Assembly: GCA_964496975.1 (NCBI GenBank)
Contig: CAZCBN010000003.1
Span: 12,474 to 76,473 of the forward strand
Direction: 5' to 3'
DNA from: CAZCBN01 sp964496975
Lineage (GTDB): Bacteria > Planctomycetota > Phycisphaerae > Phycisphaerales > UBA1924
DNA length: 64,000 nucleotides
In this document: positions 16,138 to 24,854 of the stretch, piece after piece
How positions within the stretch are numbered: the first letter of the stretch is position 1
How the letters are laid out: each line of letters begins with the position of its first letter
Program-made: the position numbers and the translations under genes
Notes under the pieces: model-generated
The model's input: only the letters and a program-made list of their open reading frames with translations
Databases searched by the model: none
Told to the model about the DNA's origin: nothing

Positions 16138-16443
16138 TCCGCGCGGCGAGGCGGCGCCCCGGGCGGGGGCCGGCAGGCGCGGGGGCCGGGCGATCGGGGG
16201 GGCTTGTGCGGGGCGGCGGGGGCCTGCGTCGTTTGTGCGGGCGAGGTTCCGGGTGAAGTTGACAAATCGGCTTGCACGGTCGGGGGGGTGGTGTAGGGTG
16301 GCGTGAGGGTCGGCAGCCGCGGGGCCACGTTCGGAGAACGGCCTGAGGCACGGACGATCCGCCGGGCCGAGACCGGTTGGAGGCAGGTTGGGGCGGGCCG
16401 GCCGAGGCCGGCGCAACGGGCAGAGAAGCCACACGGGGACGCG
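16138..16443 (+). promoter_or_regulatory. 306-base gap before the Wzz-like gene with a possible promoter
   Basis: No gene is seen here. TTGCAC at 16272-16277 and TAGGGT at 16294-16299 have 16-base spacing and resemble a sigma-70-type promoter. TTGACA at 16259-16264 lies just upstream without a matching -10. This is the largest gap in the forward export operon, so a second promoter here is plausible. Confidence 0.3.
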
Positions 16444-18129
16444 ATGATCGCATCTTCACCACACGGGACAGCGGGCGGGCCTCTGGGTCCGGGTCGGCCC
16501 GCGCGACCGGAGCGCGACCCCGACGCGTTCGACGTGGTCGCCATGCTTGCGCAGGTGTGGGAGGCGGCGTGCGTCTACCGCTGGCTGGTGTGCGGCGTGA
16601 CGCTGGCGGTGCTCGCCCTGGCTGTGGTGTACACGCGGGTGTGGCCCCCCGTCTACACGACCCGCGCGTTGCTGATGATCGAGTCTGACAAGGACGTGGC
16701 CCGTGACGAGTTTTATGTGAACTGGAACATCTTCCGAAAGGAAGACGCACGCACCGAGATGCAACTGCTCGACTCCGGCCCCGTGCTGAACGAGGTGATC
16801 GAGCGCGAGCAGCTCACCTTTGACGACGTCTACCACCCGCTCGGGAGCCAGCTCAAATACTTCTGGGAATCGTCGTGGGTCGGCACGCAGTACCAGTCGC
16901 TGAAAGACCGGCTCTTTCCGCAGCCCGAGAACCCCTTTGTGACCGAGGGGGACAAGCAGCGCGGCAAGATCCTCGACGACCTCGCCGCGGCGGTGCAGGT
17001 TGTCCCCGTGGGCGAGAGCAACGTGGGCGAGCTCCGCGTGCGCGGCCCGAGCCCGCGCGTCGCCGATGTGGCGAACACCCTCGTGCAGGTGTACCAGGAG
17101 ATGCGCCTCGCGCGGTTCCGCGACGAGGCGACGCGGGCCCTGGAAACCCTCTCGGCCGAGGAGACGTCGACGCGCGCGCAGGTCGAGGCGGTCGAGCGCG
17201 AGCGGGCGGCGTACCTCGGCACGCACGGCGTGGACTTCGCCCAGCTCCGCGACGTCAATCGGCTGGAGCAGCTCGCCACGCTCGAGGCCGACATCGTGAA
17301 GATGCGCGAGGCGATCACATCGGCCGAGGCGGGCCTGGCCGAGGTGGAGCGGCAGCTCACGGCGCAGGCCGAGAAGCGGCTTGTGGCGTCCGTGGAAGAG
17401 CTGAACACGCTGCGGCGGACGGCGGAGTCGGAAAAGCTCTCCCTGGAACTGGCGCTCGCCCGGGCGTTGGCGCAGTACCGGGAGGACTCGCGCGAGGTGC
17501 AGGAGATCCGGGCAAACATGGCGCGGGTGGACGAGATCATCGCGCGGGGGCCGGAGTACGTCGAGTCTGGGCGCACGACCGGGGCGAATGCGCTGCGGGA
17601 AGAGCTGCTGTCGCGGAAGGGCTCGCTCGAGACGTCGCTCGCGTCGAGCCGGGCGGGGCTTGGGGTGCTGGAGGCGCAGGCGGCGGAGCTGGAGACGCGG
17701 ATCGCGTCGTTGCCCGGCATTCAACTGGGGTTGACGGAGATCGATCGCCGGCTGGGGCTGTTGCAGCAGCGGCACCAGGTGCTGTCGCTGAAGCGGGCGC
17801 AGGCGGAGGTGTCGCTGGCGACGGTGGAGAGCGTGATGCCTTCGCTGCGGCTGGTTGGTCCGGCGCGGTACCCGGGGTCGAAGAGCTGGCCGACGATGAA
17901 GATCGTGCTGCCGGCGGCGTTTGTGCTGGGGGTTGGGCTTGGGGCGTTCGCGGCGGTGGTGCGTCACCACGTTGCGGGGCGGGTGCGGGGCGCGGATCTT
18001 GCGCGGTTGGCGGAGGATGCGCCGGTGTTCGGGCGGGTGCGGGTGCCGACGCGCGGGCTGCCGGTGATCGTGAAGCCGGTGGTGGTCGAGGCGCGGGGCG
18101 AGCGGGCCGACGCGGGGCGGACGAGCTGA
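16444..18129 (+). CDS. Wzz/GumC-type chain-length determinant protein
   Basis: 561 aa. One membrane segment near residues 44-62 (LVCGVTLAVLALAVVY) and a second near the C-terminus (IVLPAAFVLGVGLGAFAAVV) bracket a long periplasmic region. That region is rich in coiled coil (LETLSAEETSTRAQVEAVERER, and later EELNTLRRTAESEK). This is the polysaccharide co-polymerase layout. No kinase domain is fused. The ATG at 16444 follows ggggacgcg. The BY-kinase-like gene follows after 3 bases. It should act with Wza and the polymerase to set glycan length. Confidence 0.86.
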   Translation: MIASSPHGTAGGPLGPGRPARPERDPDAFDVVAMLAQVWEAACVYRWLVCGVTLAVLALAVVYTRVWPPVYTTRALLMIESDKDVARDEFYVNWNIFRKEDARTEMQLLDSGPVLNEVIEREQLTFDDVYHPLGSQLKYFWESSWVGTQYQSLKDRLFPQPENPFVTEGDKQRGKILDDLAAAVQVVPVGESNVGELRVRGPSPRVADVANTLVQVYQEMRLARFRDEATRALETLSAEETSTRAQVEAVERERAAYLGTHGVDFAQLRDVNRLEQLATLEADIVKMREAITSAEAGLAEVERQLTAQAEKRLVASVEELNTLRRTAESEKLSLELALARALAQYREDSREVQEIRANMARVDEIIARGPEYVESGRTTGANALREELLSRKGSLETSLASSRAGLGVLEAQAAELETRIASLPGIQLGLTEIDRRLGLLQQRHQVLSLKRAQAEVSLATVESVMPSLRLVGPARYPGSKSWPTMKIVLPAAFVLGVGLGAFAAVVRHHVAGRVRGADLARLAEDAPVFGRVRVPTRGLPVIVKPVVVEARGERADAGRTS

Positions 18130-18132
18130 ACG

Positions 18133-18840
18133 ATGGCAGAGCACGGCGTAGCGGGAAGGGGTCGCGTTGGCGGGTGGCCCCGCGGGGGCGCGGAGCGCGA
18201 CCTCGCGGCGTACCGGCGGCTGGCGGTGCAGCTTCATCACGATGTGAGCGCACAGGGGCGGCGCAGCGTGCTGGTGGTCTCGCCGACGGACGGGCGGGTC
18301 GCGGCGCGGAGCGCGGCGGTGCTGGCGTGCTGCGCGGCGGAGCAGCTCGGCGAGCCGGTGCTGCTGGTGGACGCGGCGGCGGCGGACCCGGTGCTGTCGC
18401 GGATGCTGGGGTGCGTCGCGGGGCCGGGGCTCGCGGACGTGGGCGGTGCGGCGGCGGGGCGTGACGCGGCCGACGCGACGCCGCCGGCCTGGGGCGCGTG
18501 GACGCACGGCACGAGCGCCCCGGGCGTGCGGGTGCTGGGGGCGGGGCGCGCGGATGGGAGCGGGAGCGGCCTTCGCCCGGCGGCGGCGGAGGCGTTTGTG
18601 CGCGAGGCGGAGGGGGGGCACGGGCTGGTGGTGCTGTCGGGCGGGGCGGTGCTGCGGGAGGCGAGCGGGCTTGTGTTCGCGGCGGAGGCGGGGTGCGTGC
18701 TGCTGGCGGTGGTGGAGCACCGCACGCGGGTGCGCGACCTTCGCGAGGCGCAGGAGTCGCTCGTGCTGTCGCGGGCGACGCGGGTGGGGCTGCTGATGAC
18801 CTCGGGCACGCGGCGGCGGTTCCCGCTGGCGGGGGCGTAG
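18133..18840 (+). CDS. Degenerate BY-kinase/CpsD-like P-loop protein
   Basis: 235 aa, placed directly after the Wzz-like gene where a tyrosine autokinase normally lies. VLVVSPTDGRVAARSAAVLA occupies the Walker A position, but the Gly-Lys-Ser/Thr is absent (Arg-Val-Ala-Ala-Arg-Ser instead). The Walker A' segment VLLVDAAAADP keeps the first Asp only, and VLLAVVEHRTR fits the Walker B-like strand region. There is no C-terminal tyrosine cluster. I infer an inactive relative that may act as a structural partner of Wzz. The base composition matches its neighbours, so recent decay is not obvious. Confidence 0.65.
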   Translation: MAEHGVAGRGRVGGWPRGGAERDLAAYRRLAVQLHHDVSAQGRRSVLVVSPTDGRVAARSAAVLACCAAEQLGEPVLLVDAAAADPVLSRMLGCVAGPGLADVGGAAAGRDAADATPPAWGAWTHGTSAPGVRVLGAGRADGSGSGLRPAAAEAFVREAEGGHGLVVLSGGAVLREASGLVFAAEAGCVLLAVVEHRTRVRDLREAQESLVLSRATRVGLLMTSGTRRRFPLAGA

Positions 18841-18842
18841 CG

Positions 18843-20465
18843 GTGCGGGCGCTCGAGCGCGGTCGCGAGGCGGCGCTGTCCACGCTGGCGGGCGTGTCGG
18901 CGGTGGGCGTTGGGCTGGCGATGCTGCTGGTGCTGGCATCGGGCGGGCGGCGGCTCGCGGCGGTGGTGGTGGGCGGGATCGGGTTTTTGGCGGCGTGCTA
19001 TGTGACGCGGAACGCGCGGCTGGTGTGCCTGTGGGGTTTCATGGCGACGCTGTCGCTGAACATCAGCCGGAAGCTGACGGCGTACTCGGACCGCGGGGGC
19101 GGGGCGACGGGCGTGCAGATCGAGCTGTGCGACCCGCTGTGGGCGGCGCTGGGGCTGTTTCTGGCGTGGGACGTGCTGGCGGGGCGGCGGCGGATGATCC
19201 GGGTGCCGAAGGTGGTGTGGGTGTGGGGGCTCATCATGCTGATGGGCGTGGTGACGGTGCTGACGGGGCAGTGGCGGCGCGTCGCGGCGTACGAGGTCAT
19301 CCGCATGGCGAAGATGGCCCTGATGTTTTTGGTGCTGGTGAACGAGCTGGAGCGGCCGCGGCAGCTGATCCACGCGGGGGCGGGGCTGGCGCTCGGGGTG
19401 CTGGCGCAGGGCGTGGTGGCGGTGCTTCAGTTTGTGAAGGGGGGCTCGCTCGGGCTGGAGTTTTTGGGCGAGACGGCGGAGAAGACGACGAAGCAGCTCG
19501 CGGAGTCGTCGGTCGTGGGGCAGGAGATCTGGCGGGTGAGCGGGCTTTTGCTGCACCCCAACCTGCTCGGGGTGTTTTTGGCGGCGGCGATCCCGGTGTG
19601 CGTGGGGCTGTTTTTGACGCCGATCGGGCGGGGGCTGCGGGCGGCGTGCCTGGTGACGGCGGGGGTGGCGACGGTGGCGCTGGTGGCGACGTTCTCGCGG
19701 TCGAGCTGGGTGAGCTTCGCCGCGGCGATGGCGGTGTTCGGTGGGCTGACGCTGGCGCACGGGCAGATGCGGCGGCGGTCGTTGATGCCGGCGGTGGCGG
19801 CGGCGGCGGCGCTGGGGCTTGTGCTGGTGGTGTTCGCGGGGCCGATCTCGACGCGGCTCTTTGCGAGCAAAGCGGACGCGACGGATGCGCGGGAGCGGTT
19901 CAAGGAAGAGGCGGCACGGCTGATCGCGGAGAAGCCGGTCTTTGGCTGGGGGATGAACGCGTACGTGGACGAGGTGCTTGCGTTCAGCGATTTTTCAAGG
20001 GCGTCGTACGGCGGGTGGGTGCCGCCGGTGCACAACATTTACTACCTGTGGACGGCGGACCTGGGGGTCGTGGGGCTCGTGCTGCACCTGTGGGTGATCG
20101 CGTGGCTTGTGTGGGCGGGGATCGGGAACCTGGGGATCCTCCACCCGCTGATGTACACGCTGAACGCGGCGTGCCTTGCGGCGATGGCGGCGTTTGTGGT
20201 GGACGGGAACTTCAGCTTCTCGCTGCGGGTGGACCAGATTCTGCGGGAGTTTTGGGTCTTTGGCGCTGTGCTGTGCGCCGTGCGGTCGTGGCGGGTGCGC
20301 GGCGAGGCGGCGCTCACGCCGACGGAGCCGGACGCGGGGGGCGTGCTGCCCGATGCGCGCGGGCTGTTCGGCACGCGGGGCGAGGGGATCGGTGGGCGGT
20401 TGGGTGGGCGGTTGGGTGGGCGGTTGCATGAGAGCACGTCGCCGCGGGACGGGGATTGGGCGTGA
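18843..20465 (+). CDS. O-antigen ligase/polymerase (Wzy_C) family membrane protein
   Basis: 540 aa, highly hydrophobic, with about ten or more membrane segments. The O-antigen ligase-type loop includes SGLLLHPNLLGVFLA and later FGWGMNAYVDEVLA...VHNIYYLWTADLG, where the H-N-xx-L motif is typical of the family. It should polymerise or ligate lipid-linked glycan at the outer face of the inner membrane. The GTG at 18843 lies 2 bases after the previous stop. The C-terminal tail has a GlyGlyArgLeu repeat encoded by three exact 12-bp units. The stop overlaps the flippase start. Confidence 0.85.
   Translation: MRALERGREAALSTLAGVSAVGVGLAMLLVLASGGRRLAAVVVGGIGFLAACYVTRNARLVCLWGFMATLSLNISRKLTAYSDRGGGATGVQIELCDPLWAALGLFLAWDVLAGRRRMIRVPKVVWVWGLIMLMGVVTVLTGQWRRVAAYEVIRMAKMALMFLVLVNELERPRQLIHAGAGLALGVLAQGVVAVLQFVKGGSLGLEFLGETAEKTTKQLAESSVVGQEIWRVSGLLLHPNLLGVFLAAAIPVCVGLFLTPIGRGLRAACLVTAGVATVALVATFSRSSWVSFAAAMAVFGGLTLAHGQMRRRSLMPAVAAAAALGLVLVVFAGPISTRLFASKADATDARERFKEEAARLIAEKPVFGWGMNAYVDEVLAFSDFSRASYGGWVPPVHNIYYLWTADLGVVGLVLHLWVIAWLVWAGIGNLGILHPLMYTLNAACLAAMAAFVVDGNFSFSLRVDQILREFWVFGAVLCAVRSWRVRGEAALTPTEPDAGGVLPDARGLFGTRGEGIGGRLGGRLGGRLHESTSPRDGDWA
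20391..20426 (+). repeat. Three exact 12-bp repeats in the polymerase tail
   Basis: The unit ggtgggcggttg occurs at 20391-20402, 20403-20414 and 20415-20426. It encodes repeated Gly-Gly-Arg-Leu in the cytoplasmic tail of the O-antigen ligase-like protein. A similar GRLGGR-type stretch is encoded in the linker of the fused sugar transferase (about 34185-34235). Confidence 0.93.
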
Positions 20466-21938
20466 GCAACGCGGCGGCGGGACTGGGTCGACGGGCGGTG
20501 ATGAACACAGCGGCGGTGGCGCTGGGGAGCAACCTCGCGGCGCTGGGGCGGCTCGTGGCGATTGCGCTGGTGGCGCGGCAGTCGGGGTCGGGGGTGCTCG
20601 CGGCGTACGGCGTGCTGATCGAGGTGCTGCGGATCGCGGAGGGTGTGCTCGACTTTGGGGCGTCCGAGGTCTTTGTGCGCGAGATCGGGCGGCGGCCCGG
20701 GGAATCTCGTCGGCTGCTGCGGGTGCTGGCGGCGTTGAAGATCGTGCAGTTGCCGGCAGCGGCGGGGGTGCTGGCGGCGGGGATGGCGATCTTTGTGGTG
20801 GGCGGGGACTCGGNNNNNNNNNNGGGGGGGGGTGGTGAGCCTGGCGGCGTTCGGCGTGGTGCTGGCGTGCCGGGTGCCGTTCCGGGTGTCGCTTTCGATG
20901 CACCGCGAGGTGGCGGCGGAGCTGCTAGGCGTCGCGACGCTGGTGGCGCTGACGGCGACGGCGGCGCGGGGCGCGGGGCTCGCGGGCGTGATGTGGGCGT
21001 ACGCGGCGTCGCGCGTGGTGTTCGGCGTGGCGTGCGCGGGGCTGGGGTGGCGGGCGGCGCCGCTGTCGGTGGCGGGGGTTTCGGGGCGGGATCTTGCGTG
21101 GGCGGCGCGGTCGTGCGCGGTGATCGGCGTCTCGGGGCTGATCGTCGTTGTGTATCAGGCGATGGACCTGCTGCTGCTGGACCGGGTGCTGGTGGGCGAG
21201 GGCGCGGCGGAGCAGACGGCCGCGTTCATCGCCGGGCAGCGGCTGGGGTGGCCCGTGCTGCTGGGGCTCTCGGCGCTGGGGGGGACGCTGTACTCGGTGC
21301 TCGCGGCGGCGTGGCCGCATGATCGGGCGGGCTTTGACGGGGCGTGCCAGCGCGGGCTGGACGCGGTGTTTGTGCTCGCGGGGTTCCCGGTCGCGGCGCT
21401 GTTCTGCGGCGGGGTGTTTTTGGTGGGGCTGATCGAGGGCGACCTGGGCGAGACGGGAGCAACGGTGGCGTGGCTCACCGGGCTCTTGTGCCTGGCGAAG
21501 GCGGTTGGGATGACGATCGGCCCGGCGCTGTTCATCGTGAACAAGCAGCGGCTTGTGTTCGTGATGCTCGTGTGCGGGCTTGTGGTGAAGGGGGCGGCGG
21601 TGTGGTGGGGCGCGACACGGCTCGGGGCGATTGGGGCGGCGGGGGCGTCGCTGGCGGTGGAAACGCTGTGCATCGCGGCGCCGGGGGTGTGGCTTGTGAG
21701 TCGGCACACGTGCTTCCGGCCGGCGTGGGGCGCGCCCGTTCGGGCGATGGTGTGTATGGCTGTGGTGTGCGGGGGCGTGCGCGCGGCGCTGGGGGCGGAC
21801 ACGGTGCTCGCGGTGGTGGTGGCGCCGACGGCATATGGCGTGCTGCTGGTGCTGACGCGGACGGTGCGGCCGGCGGAGATTGTGGGGCTGCTGCGGCTCA
21901 CGCCGCGGGGCGGTGCAGGGCCGGGCGACGCGTCGTGA
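20462..21938 (+). CDS. Wzx-like polysaccharide flippase (interrupted by an assembly gap)
   Basis: It begins at a GTG overlapping the polymerase stop (GTGA). About 117 residues precede ten Ns at 20814-20823, and about 371 follow. The sum, about 490 aa, is normal for the polysaccharide transporter/MATE-like superfamily. Repeated membrane helices and features such as VYQAMDLLLLDRVLVGEGAAEQTAAF and TIGPALFIVNKQ fit a lipid-linked oligosaccharide flippase. The frame differs before and after the Ns, so the true gap is not ten bases (a multiple of three would restore the frame). I treat it as one intact gene with missing sequence. Confidence 0.8.
20814..20823. other. Assembly gap (10 Ns) in the flippase gene
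   Basis: Ten Ns are followed directly by a run of eight Gs. The ten-base size is probably a placeholder. Protein length suggests little real sequence is missing. Confidence 0.95.
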
Positions 21939-22041
21939 GGCGCCCGCGCGGAGGGTCGACCGGCGTGCAGACTGTTGTGTACGCTGCGAGAGGAGCCGGG
22001 GCCAAACGGTGTGACCCGGCCGCGGCACGAGGACACGAGCG

Positions 22042-22932
22042 ATGAAACTGCGGCGCGTGCGGCTCGGCCCGCTGGACATGTTGATTGTGGCGCCCGGCCG
22101 GCCCGAGGCGGGCACGTCGGGCTTGGGCGCGCCGCTGCCTGAGACGAAGGAGCAGGCGGGGCACGTGGACCCGGCGCTGCCGGCGGTGGAGGCGGCGGGC
22201 GGCGACGCGGGCGACGCGGCGACGGCGGAGCTGCGGCGGCGCGTGGGGCAGATCGAGTGGTACCACACGATCGACCTCGGCCGCGGCGTGGTGACGCCCG
22301 GGTGGTTTGACCTGCGCGGGCTGCTGCACCAGTACCCGGTGCCGGCGCGGCTCGACGGGAAGCGGGTGCTGGACGTGGCGACGTTCGACGGGTTCTGGGC
22401 GTTTGAGTTCGAGCGGCGCGGCGCGGCGGAGGTGGTGGCGCTGGACATCGAGACGTTCGCGGACCTTGACATGTGCCCGCGCATCCGGCGGACGAAGGAC
22501 GCGGCGTTTTTCGCTCGCCGCACGGGCGAGGGCTTTGCGCTGGCGCACGCGGCGCTGGGCTCGCGGGTGAAGCGGGAGGTGTGCAACATCTATGACATCT
22601 CGCCCGAGCGGCTCGGGACGTTTGACTATGTGTTCATCAGCGACGTGCTGCTGCACCTGCGGTCGCCCATGCTCGCGCTGGACAACATCGCGCGGGTGAC
22701 GCGCGGGACGGCGGCGATTGTCGACGTCTTTGATGCACGCCTGCCGGGGCGGCTCATGGAGTATCAGGGCGGCGTGGTGCACAACACGTGGTGGGCGATG
22801 GGGCGCGACGCGCTCGAGCAGATGATCGTCGACGCGGGCTTCTCGACGGTGAAGAAGTACAGCGAGTTTTTGACGGGGTACCGCGGGCAGAAGCCCATTC
22901 TCTGGCACGCGGCGTACGAGGCCTCACCCTGA
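22042..22932 (+). CDS. CmoB-like (DUF1698) SAM-dependent methyltransferase
   Basis: 296 aa. The WYHTIDLGRGVVTPGWFDLR block (from about residue 73) closely resembles the start of the CmoB/DUF1698 methyltransferase domain. Motif I is VLDVATFDGFWAFEFERRGA, followed by VVALDIE. Later FDYVFISDVLLHLRSP matches the catalytic core. CmoB itself modifies tRNA wobble uridine with carboxy-SAM. The position inside a polysaccharide operon suggests a sugar or other small-molecule substrate instead (inference). The ATG at 22042 has GAGGA 8 bases upstream. A 103-base gap separates it from the flippase. Confidence 0.8.
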   Translation: MKLRRVRLGPLDMLIVAPGRPEAGTSGLGAPLPETKEQAGHVDPALPAVEAAGGDAGDAATAELRRRVGQIEWYHTIDLGRGVVTPGWFDLRGLLHQYPVPARLDGKRVLDVATFDGFWAFEFERRGAAEVVALDIETFADLDMCPRIRRTKDAAFFARRTGEGFALAHAALGSRVKREVCNIYDISPERLGTFDYVFISDVLLHLRSPMLALDNIARVTRGTAAIVDVFDARLPGRLMEYQGGVVHNTWWAMGRDALEQMIVDAGFSTVKKYSEFLTGYRGQKPILWHAAYEASP

Positions 22933-22959
22933 CGGAGCGGCGCGGGGCGCGGAGCGGCG

Positions 22960-24255
22960 ATGACGACGCGGGCACTCTCGACATCCGCCCCGGTGCAGCG
23001 GCCCGACGGGCACGCCGGGACGGCGCCGCGCGACGGCGGCGGGGCGGCGGCCGCGCAGGGTCGGCCCTCGGTGGCGCTCGTGGCGGTGGGGATCGGCAAG
23101 GTGCGCCGGGGGTATGAGCGGTATTTCGCCGACTTGTTCGAGGCGCTGCGGCCGCACGCGTCGTGCACGCTGTATGTGGGCGGGGGCGGGGGCGAACTTG
23201 GGGAGGGTCGACGCACGCCGCGCGGGCTCGGCGTTGCGACGGCGCTGACGCGGTGGGCGCCGGTGCGGCGCGTGACGGGCGGGTCGGAGTATGCCGGGTA
23301 CGAGCGTGAGTGCTTGGCCTATGCGCTTGCGCTGGTGCCCTCGCTGGTGCGGGGCGAGCACGACGTGGTGCACGTGATCGACTACCCGCTGGCGAAGCAC
23401 CTTGCGAGGCTTTCTCGCCTCGTGCCGATGCGGAGCCGGCTCATCTTCTGCAACGCGTGCGCGGCGCCGCCGCGGTGGTGCCCGCGGCTTGCGCACGTGC
23501 AGCACATCGCCGAGCCGTTTTATCGCGAGGCGCTGGCGTCGGCGGATGCGCGGGGCACGCTGCACCTCGCGCCGTGCGGCGTGCACACGGGACGGTTTCG
23601 ATGCAACGAGACGCGGGACGCCCTGCGGGCGCGGCACGGCGTCGCGGCGGCGGAGCGGGTCGTGCTGTGTGTGTCCGCGGTGAAGCGGGTCCACAAGCGC
23701 GTGGACGCGGTGATCGATGCCTTTGAGCGGGCGTTTCCGCCGGCTTCTGGGCCGGGCCCGGGCGGCGTTGCGGGCGAGGACGGCGGCGCGGCTCCGGTCA
23801 CGCTGTGGATCGACGGCAGCCCCGAGGACCCGTCGCTGATCGAGGAAGCCACGCGGCGGCTTGGGGCGCGGTGCCGCGTGACGCACGTTCCCACGGCCCG
23901 CGTGCCGGAGTTGCTGGGGCTGGCGGACGTGTTTGTGCACGGGGCGGTGGAAGAGGCGTTCGGGCTTTCGATCGTCGAGGCGCTGTCGGCGGGCCTGCCG
24001 GTGGTGGTGCACGATTCGCCGCATTTTCGGTGGCTCGCGGGGGCGGCGGGGCGGTTTGTGGACGTGCGCGACGCGGGGGCGTTCGCCGCGGCGCTGCACG
24101 CCGCGGTGCGCGGGCTGGATGACGGCGCGGGCCGCGGCGCGGACGCGATGCGTGCGCAGCAGGCCGCGGCGCGGTTTGACTGGGAGGCCGTCTTGCCGGC
24201 GTACCTGTCGATGTACGCGCGGGTGTCGCAAGGGGCGCGGGGGGGCGGGGCGTGA
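22960..24255 (+). CDS. Glycosyltransferase family 4
   Basis: 431 aa. The N-terminal half has GIGKVRRGYERYFADLFEAL and VVHVIDYPLAKHL, matching the acceptor-binding Rossmann fold. The C-terminal half has VLCVSAVKRVHKRVD, then VEEAFGLSIVEALSAGLPVV, the E-x7-E donor motif of GT-B retaining enzymes. A Gly/Ala-rich linker of about 25 residues separates the two halves. It should add one sugar on the cytoplasmic face. The ATG at 22960 has GGAG upstream, and the stop overlaps the next start (GTGA). Confidence 0.85.
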   Translation: MTTRALSTSAPVQRPDGHAGTAPRDGGGAAAAQGRPSVALVAVGIGKVRRGYERYFADLFEALRPHASCTLYVGGGGGELGEGRRTPRGLGVATALTRWAPVRRVTGGSEYAGYERECLAYALALVPSLVRGEHDVVHVIDYPLAKHLARLSRLVPMRSRLIFCNACAAPPRWCPRLAHVQHIAEPFYREALASADARGTLHLAPCGVHTGRFRCNETRDALRARHGVAAAERVVLCVSAVKRVHKRVDAVIDAFERAFPPASGPGPGGVAGEDGGAAPVTLWIDGSPEDPSLIEEATRRLGARCRVTHVPTARVPELLGLADVFVHGAVEEAFGLSIVEALSAGLPVVVHDSPHFRWLAGAAGRFVDVRDAGAFAAALHAAVRGLDDGAGRGADAMRAQQAAARFDWEAVLPAYLSMYARVSQGARGGGA

Positions 24256-24854
24256 GCGCGCGTGCTCCGATGACCTGGCGCGAGACGGCGGAGCGCATGC
24301 GGGCCGACCATGCGCGGCTGGTGGAGTATCTGTCGCGAGTGCGCGGGGAGCCGGTGCGGCGGGCGTGGCTTCACCCGGCGCATGTCTGCGTGTGGCTGCA
24401 CCGGATGAGCCACCACAACTACCGCAACGGCCGGCGGTGGATCGCGCGGCTGATCTGGCACCTGAACACGCTGCTGACCGGGGCGGACATCGCGGAGCTG
24501 TCGGACCTTGGCCCGGGGCTGCTGATCCCGTCGCCGGTGGGCGTGGCGCTGATGGGTCGGGCGGGGCGGAACCTGACGGTGCTGCCGTGCGCGGGGCTCG
24601 GCGGCGAGATGGGCGTGTCGCGCGATATCGGCGGGGGGCCGGGGCTGCCGGTGGTGGGCGACGATGTGACCATCGGGCCGCACTCGGGCGTGCTCGGCCC
24701 GGTGTGTGTCGGCGATCGCGTGATGCTGGAGGCGTGCACGGGCTGCGTGCGGGACGTGGCGTCGGACCATGTCGTGGCGTCGCCGGCGCTTCGGGTGTTT
24801 CAACGAGACGCGGGGCACGCCGCCGGGACGGGGGCGGCGGGGGAGACGCCGTGA
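24252..24854 (+). CDS. Left-handed beta-helix acyltransferase, serine acetyltransferase-like (copy 1)
   Basis: 200 aa. An N-terminal helical part (TWRETAERMRADHARLVEYL, LHRMSHHNYRNGRRW) is followed by hexapeptide repeats (LGPGLLIPSPVGVALMGRAG, VGDDVTIGPHSGVLGPVCVGDRVML). The fold and N-terminal helices resemble CysE. In exopolysaccharide operons such proteins probably acetylate sugars. The GTG at 24252 overlaps the GT4 stop. Its neighbour is a similar protein, so the pair may arise from duplication. Confidence 0.78.
   Translation: MSARAPMTWRETAERMRADHARLVEYLSRVRGEPVRRAWLHPAHVCVWLHRMSHHNYRNGRRWIARLIWHLNTLLTGADIAELSDLGPGLLIPSPVGVALMGRAGRNLTVLPCAGLGGEMGVSRDIGGGPGLPVVGDDVTIGPHSGVLGPVCVGDRVMLEACTGCVRDVASDHVVASPALRVFQRDAGHAAGTGAAGETP

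Noticed and set aside
16456..18939. An 827-codon minus-strand frame opposite the Wzz-like and BY-kinase-like genes
   Set aside because: Arg/Pro/His-rich translation typical of the complement of GC-rich coding DNA; no start signal or domain.
20456..21938. Flippase as a pseudogene
   Set aside because: The only disruption coincides with an assembly gap; both halves are otherwise open and family-like.
22042..22932. True tRNA-modifying CmoB
   Set aside because: The operon context is glycan synthesis and no CmoA is nearby; only family resemblance is supported.
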